Source: Paenibacillus glucanolyticus NBRC 15330 (GTDB lineage: Bacteria; Bacillota; Bacilli; Paenibacillales; Paenibacillaceae). Taken from it: a stretch of DNA of 64,000 nucleotides. Every line of letters starts with the position of its first letter. Position 1 is the stretch's first letter. The notes beneath the pieces were generated by a model. That model did no database searches. It saw only the letters and a list, made by a program, of their open reading frames with translations, and was not told where the DNA came from. The translations under genes were made by a program, and so were the position numbers. The DNA is taken from contig NZ_BIMC01000006.1 in the NCBI RefSeq assembly GCF_004000885.1, forward strand, positions 62,001-126,000, in the 5' to 3' direction. Positions 42,731-51,218 of this stretch are shown in pieces.

Positions 42731-44059
42731 ATGATACATACAACCACGATACGGTCAGAACTGGAGACTTACCTCAAGAAGACGGGATTAACGATAAATC
42801 AATTTGGAGAGCTATCCAAAATTAACTCAGGAACATTAAGTACTATCATTAAGGGGGTTCGACCCATTGCCATGCAGCAGTTGGATCGTATTGTTGCAGC
42901 TATGGGATTGCCTGAGGGCAGCTTTTATGAGTTATATCTGGAGGAATGTTTCAGTTATCCACTCAATTGGAGAAGGATGAAGCCATTTTTAAACCGCTGT
43001 GCCGAACTGGATAAGCTGGAGTTAATTCGGAAGGTTGTACGATACATGACAGATAACCTAGCCTATGTACCGTTACTCTTTGATACAGCTGAAGTTTTAT
43101 TAAACCAAGAAAAGCGTTCAGCAGCAGCAATCATATACGAATCTGTAGCCGAAAGCGAAAAATATCAACATTCAGAGCGATTAGCACTATGTCACTACCG
43201 ATTATTTACAATATCCATAGGGCATGATCAGGAAAAGAATCTTCGGGCAGCCACCAAATTTGAGGGATTCGTCGAGCGGTTAGATGAAATAGATCAATTG
43301 GATGCGTTGAAAGACTTAGTAAATATCTATAGTTCCCTTCGACAATGGGAAAAGGTTGAGGAACTAGCAGAAGAGATGGGCCGTAAGGCAACTATTCAGT
43401 ACACTTACAAATACGAACAGGCTAAAAGGTATGATCTCGAGAAGGAACCTAAACGCCCGTTATTTTTGTACATTATATACTCCTATTTATTGCTATCGGG
43501 TGTTTGTGATGAACGAGGAGATTATGAGCAGGCTCTACGATATGTATCACTATACTCTGAACTGAGCTGGGTTCAAGAGGATTCGGAAGAAAGTCATCTA
43601 ATTATAAATCAATATAAAATGTGGGCAGTGGCCAATACATACTTATACCAGCTGATGATGGGGAAGGTTGAGGTTCTGCCTCAATATGTAGCATATGTTG
43701 AATCGAGAGAAGCTGAGATCCTTCCAGCACTAATCAAAATTGTTCAAGCTGCTAATAAGTATAATTTCAACATTGATTTTGTTCTCGAAAAATTCGAAAG
43801 TCAAATTTCTTCATACGCACTGAAGCAAGCCGATATTGGAACATATACTTATCAAGTGGTGGCCGATCAATATACTCGTTTTTTAAGCGAGTTATCTCTT
43901 TATTACTTGCGTAGTCAACGATATGATAGCGGTATAAACAGCTTGTTAGATTGTTTGGCTTCAGCTAGTGAAATACATAGTATTGCTATTCCAAAGAACT
44001 CAATAGTTGAGAAGGTTATTTATATGTTGAATAATCACAAATTCACTAGCAAAGGATGA
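42731..44059 (+). CDS. HTH regulator with long TPR-like helical domain (RRNPP-like)
   Basis: A 442-residue protein. Residues 1-70 are an XRE-type HTH (LETYLKKTGLTINQFGELSKINSGTLSTIIKGVRPIAMQQLDRIVAAMGL); the remainder is a helical array typical of TPR peptide receptors (LALCHYRLFTISIG, GDYEQALRYVSLYSELS). This layout is that of RRNPP quorum-sensing regulators and of arbitrium-type receptors. No secreted pro-peptide gene could be found next to it. ATG at 42731 with GGAGG nine bases before; the longer frame from 42635 is not supported. Confidence 0.8.
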   Translation: MIHTTTIRSELETYLKKTGLTINQFGELSKINSGTLSTIIKGVRPIAMQQLDRIVAAMGLPEGSFYELYLEECFSYPLNWRRMKPFLNRCAELDKLELIRKVVRYMTDNLAYVPLLFDTAEVLLNQEKRSAAAIIYESVAESEKYQHSERLALCHYRLFTISIGHDQEKNLRAATKFEGFVERLDEIDQLDALKDLVNIYSSLRQWEKVEELAEEMGRKATIQYTYKYEQAKRYDLEKEPKRPLFLYIIYSYLLLSGVCDERGDYEQALRYVSLYSELSWVQEDSEESHLIINQYKMWAVANTYLYQLMMGKVEVLPQYVAYVESREAEILPALIKIVQAANKYNFNIDFVLEKFESQISSYALKQADIGTYTYQVVADQYTRFLSELSLYYLRSQRYDSGINSLLDCLASASEIHSIAIPKNSIVEKVIYMLNNHKFTSKG

Positions 44060-44156
44060 GAAGGAAATCCTTGAAGCATGCGTTATTTAGTAAGTAATTA
44101 TAAGTGGTTTCTGACATAACAAATTAAGGGATATGATATGATTTTATTAGTGGTAG

Positions 44157-44336
44157 TAGCGAGTTTAGTGCGAATGTAAAGCGAACATAAAATACCAGGC
44201 AGATTCGCACCATGTTATATCCTTATAATACATTAATATGAAAAATATATATTTTTTATTTATGTCTATATGGATTAATATCTGTTTTTTTCTCTATAAT
44301 TTCGTTATTTATAGTTTGATTTGACCGAAAAACGGA
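44157..44336 (+). promoter_or_regulatory. CRISPR leader-like region
   Basis: Segment GTGCGAATGTAAAGCGAACA ... CAGGCAGATTCGCACC followed by a very AT-rich stretch up to the first repeat. I recall this arrangement (inverted GTGCGAA/TTCGCAC, then AT-rich) downstream of cas2 in Bacillales type I-C loci. No cas2 is present here. Confidence 0.5.
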
Positions 44337-44435
44337 GTCGCACCCTATAAGGGTGCGTGGATTGAAATAATGCAGAGCTGGCGAAGTTAACCGAATTGTT
44401 TAAGTCGCACCCTGCATGGGTGCGTGAATTGAAGT
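44337..44435 (+). CRISPR. Orphan two-repeat type I-C CRISPR remnant
   Basis: Repeat 1 (44337-44368, 32 bases) begins GTCGCACCC and ends GGATTGAAAT; the spacer is 35 bases (44369-44403); repeat 2 (44404-44435) has the same 32-base layout with five substitutions, as expected of a degenerate terminal repeat. GTCGCACxC...GxGTGCGTGGATTGAAAT is the type I-C repeat of Bacillales. No cas gene lies within the window, so the array depends on genes elsewhere or is dead. Confidence 0.85.
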
Positions 44436-44835
44436 TGAAACTAAATTTGATGGCAGAGGTGAACCTGTGAGAATGACGATTCTCGTACAAGTTGTTTTAC
44501 TTGGCTGGGATCCTGTTGTCTCCCACGTATATCATCATGAGCCGTGGTGATCAGGCGATAGGTCGCTTTCCATCCAAACGGGTTGCTCTGCCTCAGGCAG
44601 GGTTGCTCTTCGCGACATAGGGGATGCATCCACTTGTCCATCCCCCCGGAGGGGGATTTCAAGAAAGGGTTAACCCGCTATAATGAGCCATAGGCCGTGC
44701 ACAGCCGCGAAATAAATTATTTGAAATTGAATATACATTGCCGAAATATGGGAGATCATGTATTGTTCATGAATATTTCATCTGCTATGATTTTGTATTA
44801 GGTATAAAGAATCAGAGAATTGGGGTTGAAGATCG
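44436..44835. other. Interval after the CRISPR remnant
   Basis: About 400 bases. A minus-strand ORF (44441-44662, 73 codons) includes FGWKATYRLITTAHDDIRGRQ but overlaps the array edge, has no good ribosome site and no family I know; I do not call it a gene. The rest is non-coding sequence leading to the gene at 44836. Confidence 0.35.
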
Positions 44836-45432
44836 ATGAACCGTAAAATGATAGTAACCACAGCCGCTTCTTTGTTAGTCGGTGTGGTTGCAGGCACAGG
44901 CATTATGATGAATGATCAGGCTTACCAGTCGGTGAAGCAGGCAGTAGGCGGAAGCGCAACAAATAACTCGATTGGTCAGATCGATATCACCAGTATGGAT
45001 ATTGAGACCGCATTGATGGCTGTACAGCAGCAGCGGACTCAATTGCTGGATACACAGCTTAACAACCAGATTCAAGACGTGCAGAAGCGCAACGAGGAAA
45101 TCGCCAAGAAGAACGATACGATGGCGGAGATTAACGGTGCCTTGGCCGGTGAATCGGTAAATGGCCAGTATTTGATTCCGGATGATCTCGCCGCCAAGCT
45201 TGCAGCGGAAGGAATCGCGGACGCATCCAAGAAGGAATACACGGCAGAAGAGCTTATACAAGCAACCGAGAAGCTTAAGGGGTCCATCGACAATCTTTCG
45301 AATTCCCAGCAGATGGACATGCTCCAATTGCAGTCGATGACAAACAAGCGCAACGAAGCCTTTGACGTAATGTCGAATTTCATTAAAAAAATGGAAGATT
45401 CGCGCAGCAGCATCATTGGAAATATGCGATAA
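44836..45432 (+). CDS. Exported coiled-coil protein of unknown function
   Basis: A 198-residue protein with an N-terminal signal or anchor (residues 4-24) and a Gln/Asn/Lys-rich helical region with coiled-coil character (QQQRTQLLDTQLNNQIQDVQKRNEEIAKKNDTM and later EELIQATEKLKGSIDNLSNSQQMDMLQLQ). Probably extracytoplasmic. A hairpin terminator follows, then the CNB-PrsW gene. A functional link to that gene is possible but unproven. Confidence 0.72.
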   Translation: MNRKMIVTTAASLLVGVVAGTGIMMNDQAYQSVKQAVGGSATNNSIGQIDITSMDIETALMAVQQQRTQLLDTQLNNQIQDVQKRNEEIAKKNDTMAEINGALAGESVNGQYLIPDDLAAKLAAEGIADASKKEYTAEELIQATEKLKGSIDNLSNSQQMDMLQLQSMTNKRNEAFDVMSNFIKKMEDSRSSIIGNMR

Positions 45433-45459
45433 TAGAGTCGTTACATAATGAATAGAGAG

Positions 45460-45485
45460 GAATCTGCCGTCGGGCGGATTCTTTT
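45460..45485 (+). terminator. Terminator-like hairpin
   Basis: GAATCTGCC / GGCGGATTC then TTTTCG. Confidence 0.7.
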
Positions 45486-45505
45486 CGTCTATGGAGAGAA
45501 TGTAA

Positions 45506-47398
45506 ATGACGATGCTGGCAATTGATTTTTTGCGTAATCATACGCTGTTTCGCGGTGTGCCGCTGCATGAGCTGGAAGGTGCCGTCCAATCGATGCATGA
45601 AGAGCATTTTCATGACGGCGATGACTTGATTGTTGAGGGGAGCTACGGCAATTCCTGTTATTTCATCATGAGCGGACAGGTTCAGATCGTGTCCCGGAAT
45701 TTGATCGGCCATACAGTGACGCTGGATGTCTTGGGCGAGGGGGCATTGATCGGGGAGGTTTCTCTGTTCCTTGAGGAAAAAAGGACCTCGGGTGCCCAGG
45801 CCATTGGTGAAGTGACGGCGCTAAAGCTGGAGCAGAATGCGTTCAGCCGTCTGGCCGCGGCTAGTCCGATGTTCCATGAAAGCTTGTCCTTCTCCGCCCG
45901 GATTCGCACGATGCATGCGATGCTGAGCAAAGCGACGATCTGGGCCGCGATCCCGAACGCGGAGCTGCGCGGGCTTGCGGAAGTTACGGTCAGACGGAAA
46001 GTCTACAAGGGCGACGTCATTGTAGCGGAAGGCGCCCTGGCGGACCGTTTCTACATGATCGCCGAAGGCCGCTTCGAAGTGCGCAGCGGTCGGCGGAAGA
46101 AGGCGATTTATAAGCCCGGGGATTATTTTGGCGAGATGGATCTGCTGAGCGGCGATGCGCATACGGGAACGGTGACGGCCCTGGAGAACGGCGAGCTGAT
46201 GGTGATGGGCCGGGATGAATTTCATTTTGTTCTGCAGCAGTATGAGCCGGTCCGGCGGCAGTTCCATGAAGTGCTGCGGATTCGCAGGCCCGATCTGCTG
46301 TCGGATGAGGTGTTGGCTAAATTGCACCACACGGCAGCGGATACCGTCGCTCCGAATGCTCCGAAGGAAGCAGCGGCTGCGGTGGAGGCCATGAACCTGA
46401 CTCCGCCGAAAAAGGAACGCTGGATGGATGTACTGCTGGCGCTTGGCGGTATCTTCGTTGTATTGACTGTGCTTGCCATCTGGCTGAAGCAGCCTCTGTG
46501 GATATATGCTGCGATGATCTCCGGCGGATTGGTGGGACCGGTGTCCTTTGTCGCTTATATGAGAAGCTCCCAATTGCTCGGCTTCAAGCCGATCAGGCTG
46601 GCCTCGGTATTCGTGGCCTCGGGTATCATTGCCGTGCCGATTGCCTGGATGCTGGAACGCTTATGGTCGGTTGGCAGTGGACTGGAGACCACGACGTCGG
46701 AGCATATTCAAGCAGCTCTTATGATCGGCGTCATTGAGGAAATTGCGAAGCTGCTGGTGTGTTTCCTGTTCCTCCGCGGCCGCAGACAGCGGTTTCTGAT
46801 GGATGCTGTGGTATTCGGGGCAGCAGCAGGCATGGGCTTTGCTGCGATAGAGAGCATTCTGTACGGATACATGTACTTGCAGCAGCATGCAACTTCGGGG
46901 ATGCTGGCTGTTCTGTGGGTCAGAGCCCTGCTGTCCCCATTCGGACATGGAACCTGGACGGCCATTGCCGCTGCCGGTTTGTGGTACGGGCTGAGAGGAG
47001 CATCGAAGCGATCTGCCCGCACGAATCGTGCGTTGAAGCCAATCCTGATGATGATATCCTTGCTGCTGCTCAGCATCCTGCTGCACGCGGCATGGGATTA
47101 TCCTTATGCCGCCGGATTATGGAAGATGGCCGGCATGGTACTGGTCGGGGGTATCGGGATCTGGCTGCTCATCATGCTCATTCGCCAAGGCACGAAGGAG
47201 GAGCGCGAGATGCACCGTGCCGTCAACCCTGCCCAGCAGGTGGAGGACCGAATCCGGCATGCGGTCGGCCCGAACGCTGCCAGGGCGGGCCTCAAGGCAT
47301 CCGGCTCCGCGCAGCCGTTGACCTGCGCGGCTTGCGGCACCGTGTCCCCTGTGGGGACGCGTTACTGCGGCCGCTGCGGCCAGGCTTTGCAGCTCTAA
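45506..47398 (+). CDS. Double cyclic-nucleotide-binding-fold / PrsW-type protease / zinc ribbon fusion
   Basis: A 630-residue protein. Two CNB-fold domains (residues ~8-130 and ~140-260; cassettes GALIGEVSLF and YFGEMDLLSG) precede about eight membrane helices (308-560). These contain the PrsW glutamic intramembrane protease residues: EE-x-x-K at 411-415, E449, H481 in FGHGTWTA, and H527/D531 in LLHAAWD. A C-terminal zinc ribbon (C607, C610, C621, C624) follows. CNB2 lacks the usual Arg of the phosphate cassette (HTGTV), so cNMP binding is uncertain. PrsW cleaves anti-sigma factors; here ligand sensing and proteolysis seem fused. Confidence 0.9.
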   Translation: MTMLAIDFLRNHTLFRGVPLHELEGAVQSMHEEHFHDGDDLIVEGSYGNSCYFIMSGQVQIVSRNLIGHTVTLDVLGEGALIGEVSLFLEEKRTSGAQAIGEVTALKLEQNAFSRLAAASPMFHESLSFSARIRTMHAMLSKATIWAAIPNAELRGLAEVTVRRKVYKGDVIVAEGALADRFYMIAEGRFEVRSGRRKKAIYKPGDYFGEMDLLSGDAHTGTVTALENGELMVMGRDEFHFVLQQYEPVRRQFHEVLRIRRPDLLSDEVLAKLHHTAADTVAPNAPKEAAAAVEAMNLTPPKKERWMDVLLALGGIFVVLTVLAIWLKQPLWIYAAMISGGLVGPVSFVAYMRSSQLLGFKPIRLASVFVASGIIAVPIAWMLERLWSVGSGLETTTSEHIQAALMIGVIEEIAKLLVCFLFLRGRRQRFLMDAVVFGAAAGMGFAAIESILYGYMYLQQHATSGMLAVLWVRALLSPFGHGTWTAIAAAGLWYGLRGASKRSARTNRALKPILMMISLLLLSILLHAAWDYPYAAGLWKMAGMVLVGGIGIWLLIMLIRQGTKEEREMHRAVNPAQQVEDRIRHAVGPNAARAGLKASGSAQPLTCAACGTVSPVGTRYCGRCGQALQL

Positions 47399-47404
47399 TA
47401 CATA

Positions 47405-47454
47405 AAGGGATAGGCAAAAGGCTTGAGAGCCCGGTCTGCCTATCCCTTTTTTTC
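47405..47454 (+). terminator. Terminator of the CNB-PrsW gene
   Basis: GGGATAGGCA / TGCCTATCCC stem with seven T. Confidence 0.88.
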
Positions 47455-47462
47455 ATGGACCA

Positions 47463-48677
47463 TTAACCATACAAGTACGACTTCACATCGGGCCCGATAT
47501 AGGCTCTCCAGATGATCAGATTGTAGGGATCGTCCCAGTCGATATTTTGCGGCTCCTCGAACATGCGGTGCAGGCGGTTATTGTTGAAGATGATAGAGCC
47601 GAACTGATCAAAAGCCACCCCGTCTACCCACAGCATTCTATCGTCGGACAGCAGCTTGTTGAAGGAGCGGGTGTAGGGTGAATAATAACCGATGCCCTTG
47701 CCTTCCAGCATGGTGTAGAATACATTGCCTTTATTGTCCGCATGCATTCCGTCGGTCGTCGTTCCTTTGCTGCCCAGGGTCTGAACGGAATTCCGGATGA
47801 TCGAATCGGGAATATTGAAATTCCGCAGCAGTGCTGTATCGATAGCGTACAGATTGCGTCCTGTAACCGCGCAGTAGAACAGCGTGCTTCTGTCAGCAGA
47901 TAAAGCGATGCCGTCCGCACCGATTCGGACCGGCTTGTTCCGGTAGACCGGCTCGGTGTCGATCTCAAACCGGAAACGGGGCACGTCCTGCGTGCTGTAA
48001 TGACTGTCCAGCACCCGCCGGAACTTCCTGGTTCTCATATGATAGACGATGATCCCGCCATACACCGGGTGGTCCGGAAAGCCGGAGCCTGAATCGGTAA
48101 TATAGGCATAACCGTTCCGGTTATCCACTACGATATCGTTCAGGAACGATGTACGGGGCGGAGCGATATCGTCCGGGATGACAATGGAATCGATCAGGCG
48201 GTTTGTGCCGAGATCCCAGATGACCAGCTTTTGCGAGCCTTCGGGTGAAGTGTCGTAAGCGATCTTTCCCTGATCCAGAATCCACATCCGGTTATGTTCA
48301 TCGATTTCATACCCAAGGACAGACTGCAGCATCTGCACGTCCCCCGGCGTATTCCACTCCCAGCTTGGAAAAGCATCCAGCACCGGCTTGCCGTTCACCA
48401 TCACAATGGTGTTCAAGGTAGCGGGAATCCCTTCCGCCCAGCGCGGAACCGATACGTAGAAGCGTCCCTGCCGGTCTACTTTGACACCTGCGGGCATGCA
48501 GTGTTTCCAATACTGATGCTCCTCGAATCGCTGCTTCATCGCAGGATCCGGGAAATTCCAGTCCAGGCGGTTCCAGTGGAAGAGCATCTGGTATGGACTT
48601 GAATAACGGTGAGCTTGCTTGGGATGAGGGTTTGCAGACGGCTGCCACGGCTTCCCCATCTGATGCGGTATATACAT
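47463..48677 (-). CDS. Major royal jelly protein/yellow-family beta-propeller
   Basis: A 404-residue protein resembling the MRJP/yellow family. Visible blocks include DRQGRFYVSVPRWAEGIPATL, NRMWILDQGKI, FLNDIVVDNRNGYAYITDSG, ADGIALSADRSTLFYCAVTGRNLYAI, and DGMHADNKGNVFYT. These are strands of a six-bladed propeller that can bind small amines or catecholic compounds. No signal peptide is seen. GGAGGT is seven bases before the ATG at 48677. Bacterial role unknown. Confidence 0.85.
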   Translation of the reverse strand: MYIPHQMGKPWQPSANPHPKQAHRYSSPYQMLFHWNRLDWNFPDPAMKQRFEEHQYWKHCMPAGVKVDRQGRFYVSVPRWAEGIPATLNTIVMVNGKPVLDAFPSWEWNTPGDVQMLQSVLGYEIDEHNRMWILDQGKIAYDTSPEGSQKLVIWDLGTNRLIDSIVIPDDIAPPRTSFLNDIVVDNRNGYAYITDSGSGFPDHPVYGGIIVYHMRTRKFRRVLDSHYSTQDVPRFRFEIDTEPVYRNKPVRIGADGIALSADRSTLFYCAVTGRNLYAIDTALLRNFNIPDSIIRNSVQTLGSKGTTTDGMHADNKGNVFYTMLEGKGIGYYSPYTRSFNKLLSDDRMLWVDGVAFDQFGSIIFNNNRLHRMFEEPQNIDWDDPYNLIIWRAYIGPDVKSYLYG

Positions 48678-48821
48678 GTTTAAGACCTCCGATACAATGT
48701 TCGGTTTATCCGATACGAAACAGCGCACATCACCCTTGCGCTGATTCCTCTGAGTTAGTTATATGCCCAGAGGGACGGATTGGCACCGAATAAATCGATT
48801 GGAGGCCTTATAGATTACATA

Positions 48822-50237
48822 TTACACTTGCTGAACCTTAATGAGATTTGTGTTGCCGGATTGACCGATCGGCACACCGGCCGACAATACAATAATGTCG
48901 CCTTTTTCGATGTAGCCTGTCTTGATTGCATTGCGGGTAGCGGATTCGAACATTTCGTCCGTAGTCGTAACCTTGTCGCCTTTGACCGGAATGACGCCGG
49001 AGAGCAAGCAGATTTTAGCCAACACTTCTTCATGCTGCGTAACGGCAATAATCGGTGCCTGCGGCCGATATTTCGATATCATTCGCGCGGTAAATCCGCT
49101 CTCTGTTGCCGTAATGATGGCTTTGGCATTCAGGACGAGGGAAGAGCTGACAGCCCCTTGACTGATGACTTCGGTAATATCCGCCACTTGTTGTCTGGAT
49201 TTGAATGCAAACTGCTCCTTGTAGTCGATCATCGTCTCGGCACGGCGGGCAACTGCCGCCATCGTGCGCACAGACTCAACCGGATACTTGCCTGCGGCAG
49301 ATTCTCCGGACAGCATGACAACGTCGGCACCTTGAATCACCGCGTTAGCCACGTCACTCACCTCGGAGCGGGTTGGTCGTGGATTAACCTGCATCGATTC
49401 CAGCATGTGGGTTGCCACGATAACCGGCTTACCGGCGAGGTTGCATTTATCAATCATTTCTTTTTGCATCATAGGTACCTCTTCGATTGGCACTTCTACG
49501 CCGAGGTCTCCGCGGGCGACCATGATTCCGTCTGAAGCTTCGATGATGTCATCCAGGTTCTCCATGCCTTCACCGTTTTCGATTTTGGAGATGATTAACA
49601 CATGCTCTGCACCGCGTTCCTTCAGGATGCTGCGGATTTCACGGATGTTATCGCCACTGCGCACGAATGAAGCGGCGATGATCTCGACGCCATTCTCCAG
49701 ACCAAAGCCGATATGCATGATATCCCGTTCCGTCACACCGGGCAGCGTCGTCTTGATTCCTGGCAGGTTGACGCCTTTACGCGGCTTGAGAGTACCGCCG
49801 CTAATGATTTTGCAATGAATATCCTTGCCGTCAACATGAAGTACGTTCAGGTCCACAAGCCCGTCATCAATCAGTATACGGTCACCGGGTTTAACCACTA
49901 GATGCAGCTCGGCATAATTGACCGAGATGCGTTGTGCGTCCCCCAGAATTTCCTCTGTTGTCAGGATCAGCTCCTGACCTGCCTGCAGAAGGCAGGAAGC
50001 CTCCTTGAGCTTGCCGATACGCACCTCGGGGCCTTTAATGTCCATCATGATGGGCACATACGTATTTAATTCGGCAGCTGTCCGGCGAATATTCCGGATA
50101 CGGGTTGCATGATCCTCCAGCTCTCCATGTGCCATATTTAAGCGGGCAACGGTCATTCCCTCCTGGATCATGTCCCTCAAGATGTCAACGGAATCGCACG
50201 CAGGTCCCATTGTACAGATCATTTTTGTTTTTTGCAT
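48822..50237 (-). CDS. pyk: Pyruvate kinase, divergent short paralogue
   Basis: A 471-residue pyruvate kinase (PEP + ADP to pyruvate + ATP). Catalytic blocks: KIENGEG with the catalytic Lys, VARGDLGVE, HMLESM, PTRSEVSDVANAV and SGESAAGKYPVES. Deviations: the K+-site motif R-x-N-F-S-H-G reads RLNMAHG (Ser to Ala), LDTKGPEIR reads MDIKGPEVR, and ATQMLxSM reads ATHMLESM. It also lacks the C-terminal PEP-utiliser domain of the main Bacillales enzyme. ATG follows AAAGGAGGAGC. Likely a secondary isoenzyme. Confidence 0.92.
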   Translation of the reverse strand: MQKTKMICTMGPACDSVDILRDMIQEGMTVARLNMAHGELEDHATRIRNIRRTAAELNTYVPIMMDIKGPEVRIGKLKEASCLLQAGQELILTTEEILGDAQRISVNYAELHLVVKPGDRILIDDGLVDLNVLHVDGKDIHCKIISGGTLKPRKGVNLPGIKTTLPGVTERDIMHIGFGLENGVEIIAASFVRSGDNIREIRSILKERGAEHVLIISKIENGEGMENLDDIIEASDGIMVARGDLGVEVPIEEVPMMQKEMIDKCNLAGKPVIVATHMLESMQVNPRPTRSEVSDVANAVIQGADVVMLSGESAAGKYPVESVRTMAAVARRAETMIDYKEQFAFKSRQQVADITEVISQGAVSSSLVLNAKAIITATESGFTARMISKYRPQAPIIAVTQHEEVLAKICLLSGVIPVKGDKVTTTDEMFESATRNAIKTGYIEKGDIIVLSAGVPIGQSGNTNLIKVQQV

Positions 50238-50391
50238 GGTTGCTCCTCCTTTAATTGTATCCTCCAGCATTTTTTTGCAGCATTCGATTGAATTAAATCA
50301 TTCTTAATGATCACATTGTAGCCTGTCTTGTCGAATCATGATATGAACTATAGTACAATGATTGGAATATAGTATGGAGATGAGGTGAATC

Positions 50392-51171
50392 ATGGGTACC
50401 CCGGTGGAAGTACGGCAAGTTAGCGGTGTCGATTGGTATGAAGAAGCTGATCCAGAGCAGGGAACGTGGCACTTAAGCCTTGTGACATATGGAAAATGTG
50501 TATATTGGGTGAATGGAGATAAGCTGATTATGGAGAAGGGAGAGTTGCTGCTTATTCCAGCCGGTGTTCCGTATTATGGGAAGAGCATCCCCACCGTAAC
50601 GCATACTCAAATCATGGTTCAATGGACCAAAGCGCTGTCGACGGGATTGTCGGTGCTTGAACGAGCAGAAGCACTGAAACATAAACCCGGCTGTTATGAG
50701 TTGATTCACGAGCGTTTGAAGGTAATTCATCAGCAGTGGCACGAGCGCCCCTCTTATTATGTCATCCTAATAGAAGCATTATTGACAGAAGTGCTGATTT
50801 ATATCAGCCGGGAGCTCGACAGAGGCGCAATTACGCCGGAGAAACACCTGCATGTGGAGCGGATGAAGTCGTATATCGAGCGGCATTACCGCGAGAAAAT
50901 AACAAAAGAGGAGCTCGGTGATGCCATTGCCAAAACACCTAATTACGCTGCCGTGCTGTTCAAGAGTGTCACAGGGCAGACGATCAGCCAATACGTGCAT
51001 GCCCAGCGGATGAAGCGTGCGGCCTATTTGTTAACGGAATCGCAGCTGACGGTCCAGGAGATTGCCGAATTTCTCGGCTACCAGGATCTCTCCTATTTCT
51101 ACAGGATTTACAGACGAGTGACGGGCAGCGCCCCGTCGGATTTGCTGCAGGAGCGTCCTCGGACGGTATAG
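50392..51171 (+). CDS. AraC-family transcriptional regulator
   Basis: A 259-residue protein with an N-terminal cupin-like sensor (WHLSLVTYGKCVYWVNGDKLIMEKGELLLIPAGVPYYG) and a C-terminal double HTH (MKSYIERHYREKITKEELGDAIAKTPNYAAVLFKSVTG and LTESQLTVQEIAEFLGYQDLSYFYRIYRRVTGSAPSDL). It is divergent from pyruvate kinase with about 150 bp between, so it could control that gene. Inducer unknown. Confidence 0.92.
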   Translation: MGTPVEVRQVSGVDWYEEADPEQGTWHLSLVTYGKCVYWVNGDKLIMEKGELLLIPAGVPYYGKSIPTVTHTQIMVQWTKALSTGLSVLERAEALKHKPGCYELIHERLKVIHQQWHERPSYYVILIEALLTEVLIYISRELDRGAITPEKHLHVERMKSYIERHYREKITKEELGDAIAKTPNYAAVLFKSVTGQTISQYVHAQRMKRAAYLLTESQLTVQEIAEFLGYQDLSYFYRIYRRVTGSAPSDLLQERPRTV

Positions 51172-51180
51172 AAAAAGCGA

Positions 51181-51206
51181 AAAAAAAGAGAGGGCTAAGC
51201 CCTCCC
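51181..51206 (-). terminator. Terminator of the LCP gene
   Basis: On the minus strand GAGGGCTTAGCCCTC is followed by TCTTTTTTT. Confidence 0.85.
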
Positions 51207-51218
51207 AGCACGTGTTAT

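Noticed and set aside
44138..44179. Mini-ORF MILLVVVASLVRM with an AAGGGA ribosome-like site downstream of the RRNPP-like gene, a possible signal peptide
   Set aside because: It overlaps the CRISPR leader-like sequence, is only 13 codons and has no secretion or processing features; chance is more likely.
44441..44662. Minus-strand ORF of 73 codons next to the CRISPR remnant
   Set aside because: It starts with TTG lacking a proper ribosome site, runs toward the array edge, and matches no family I recognise.
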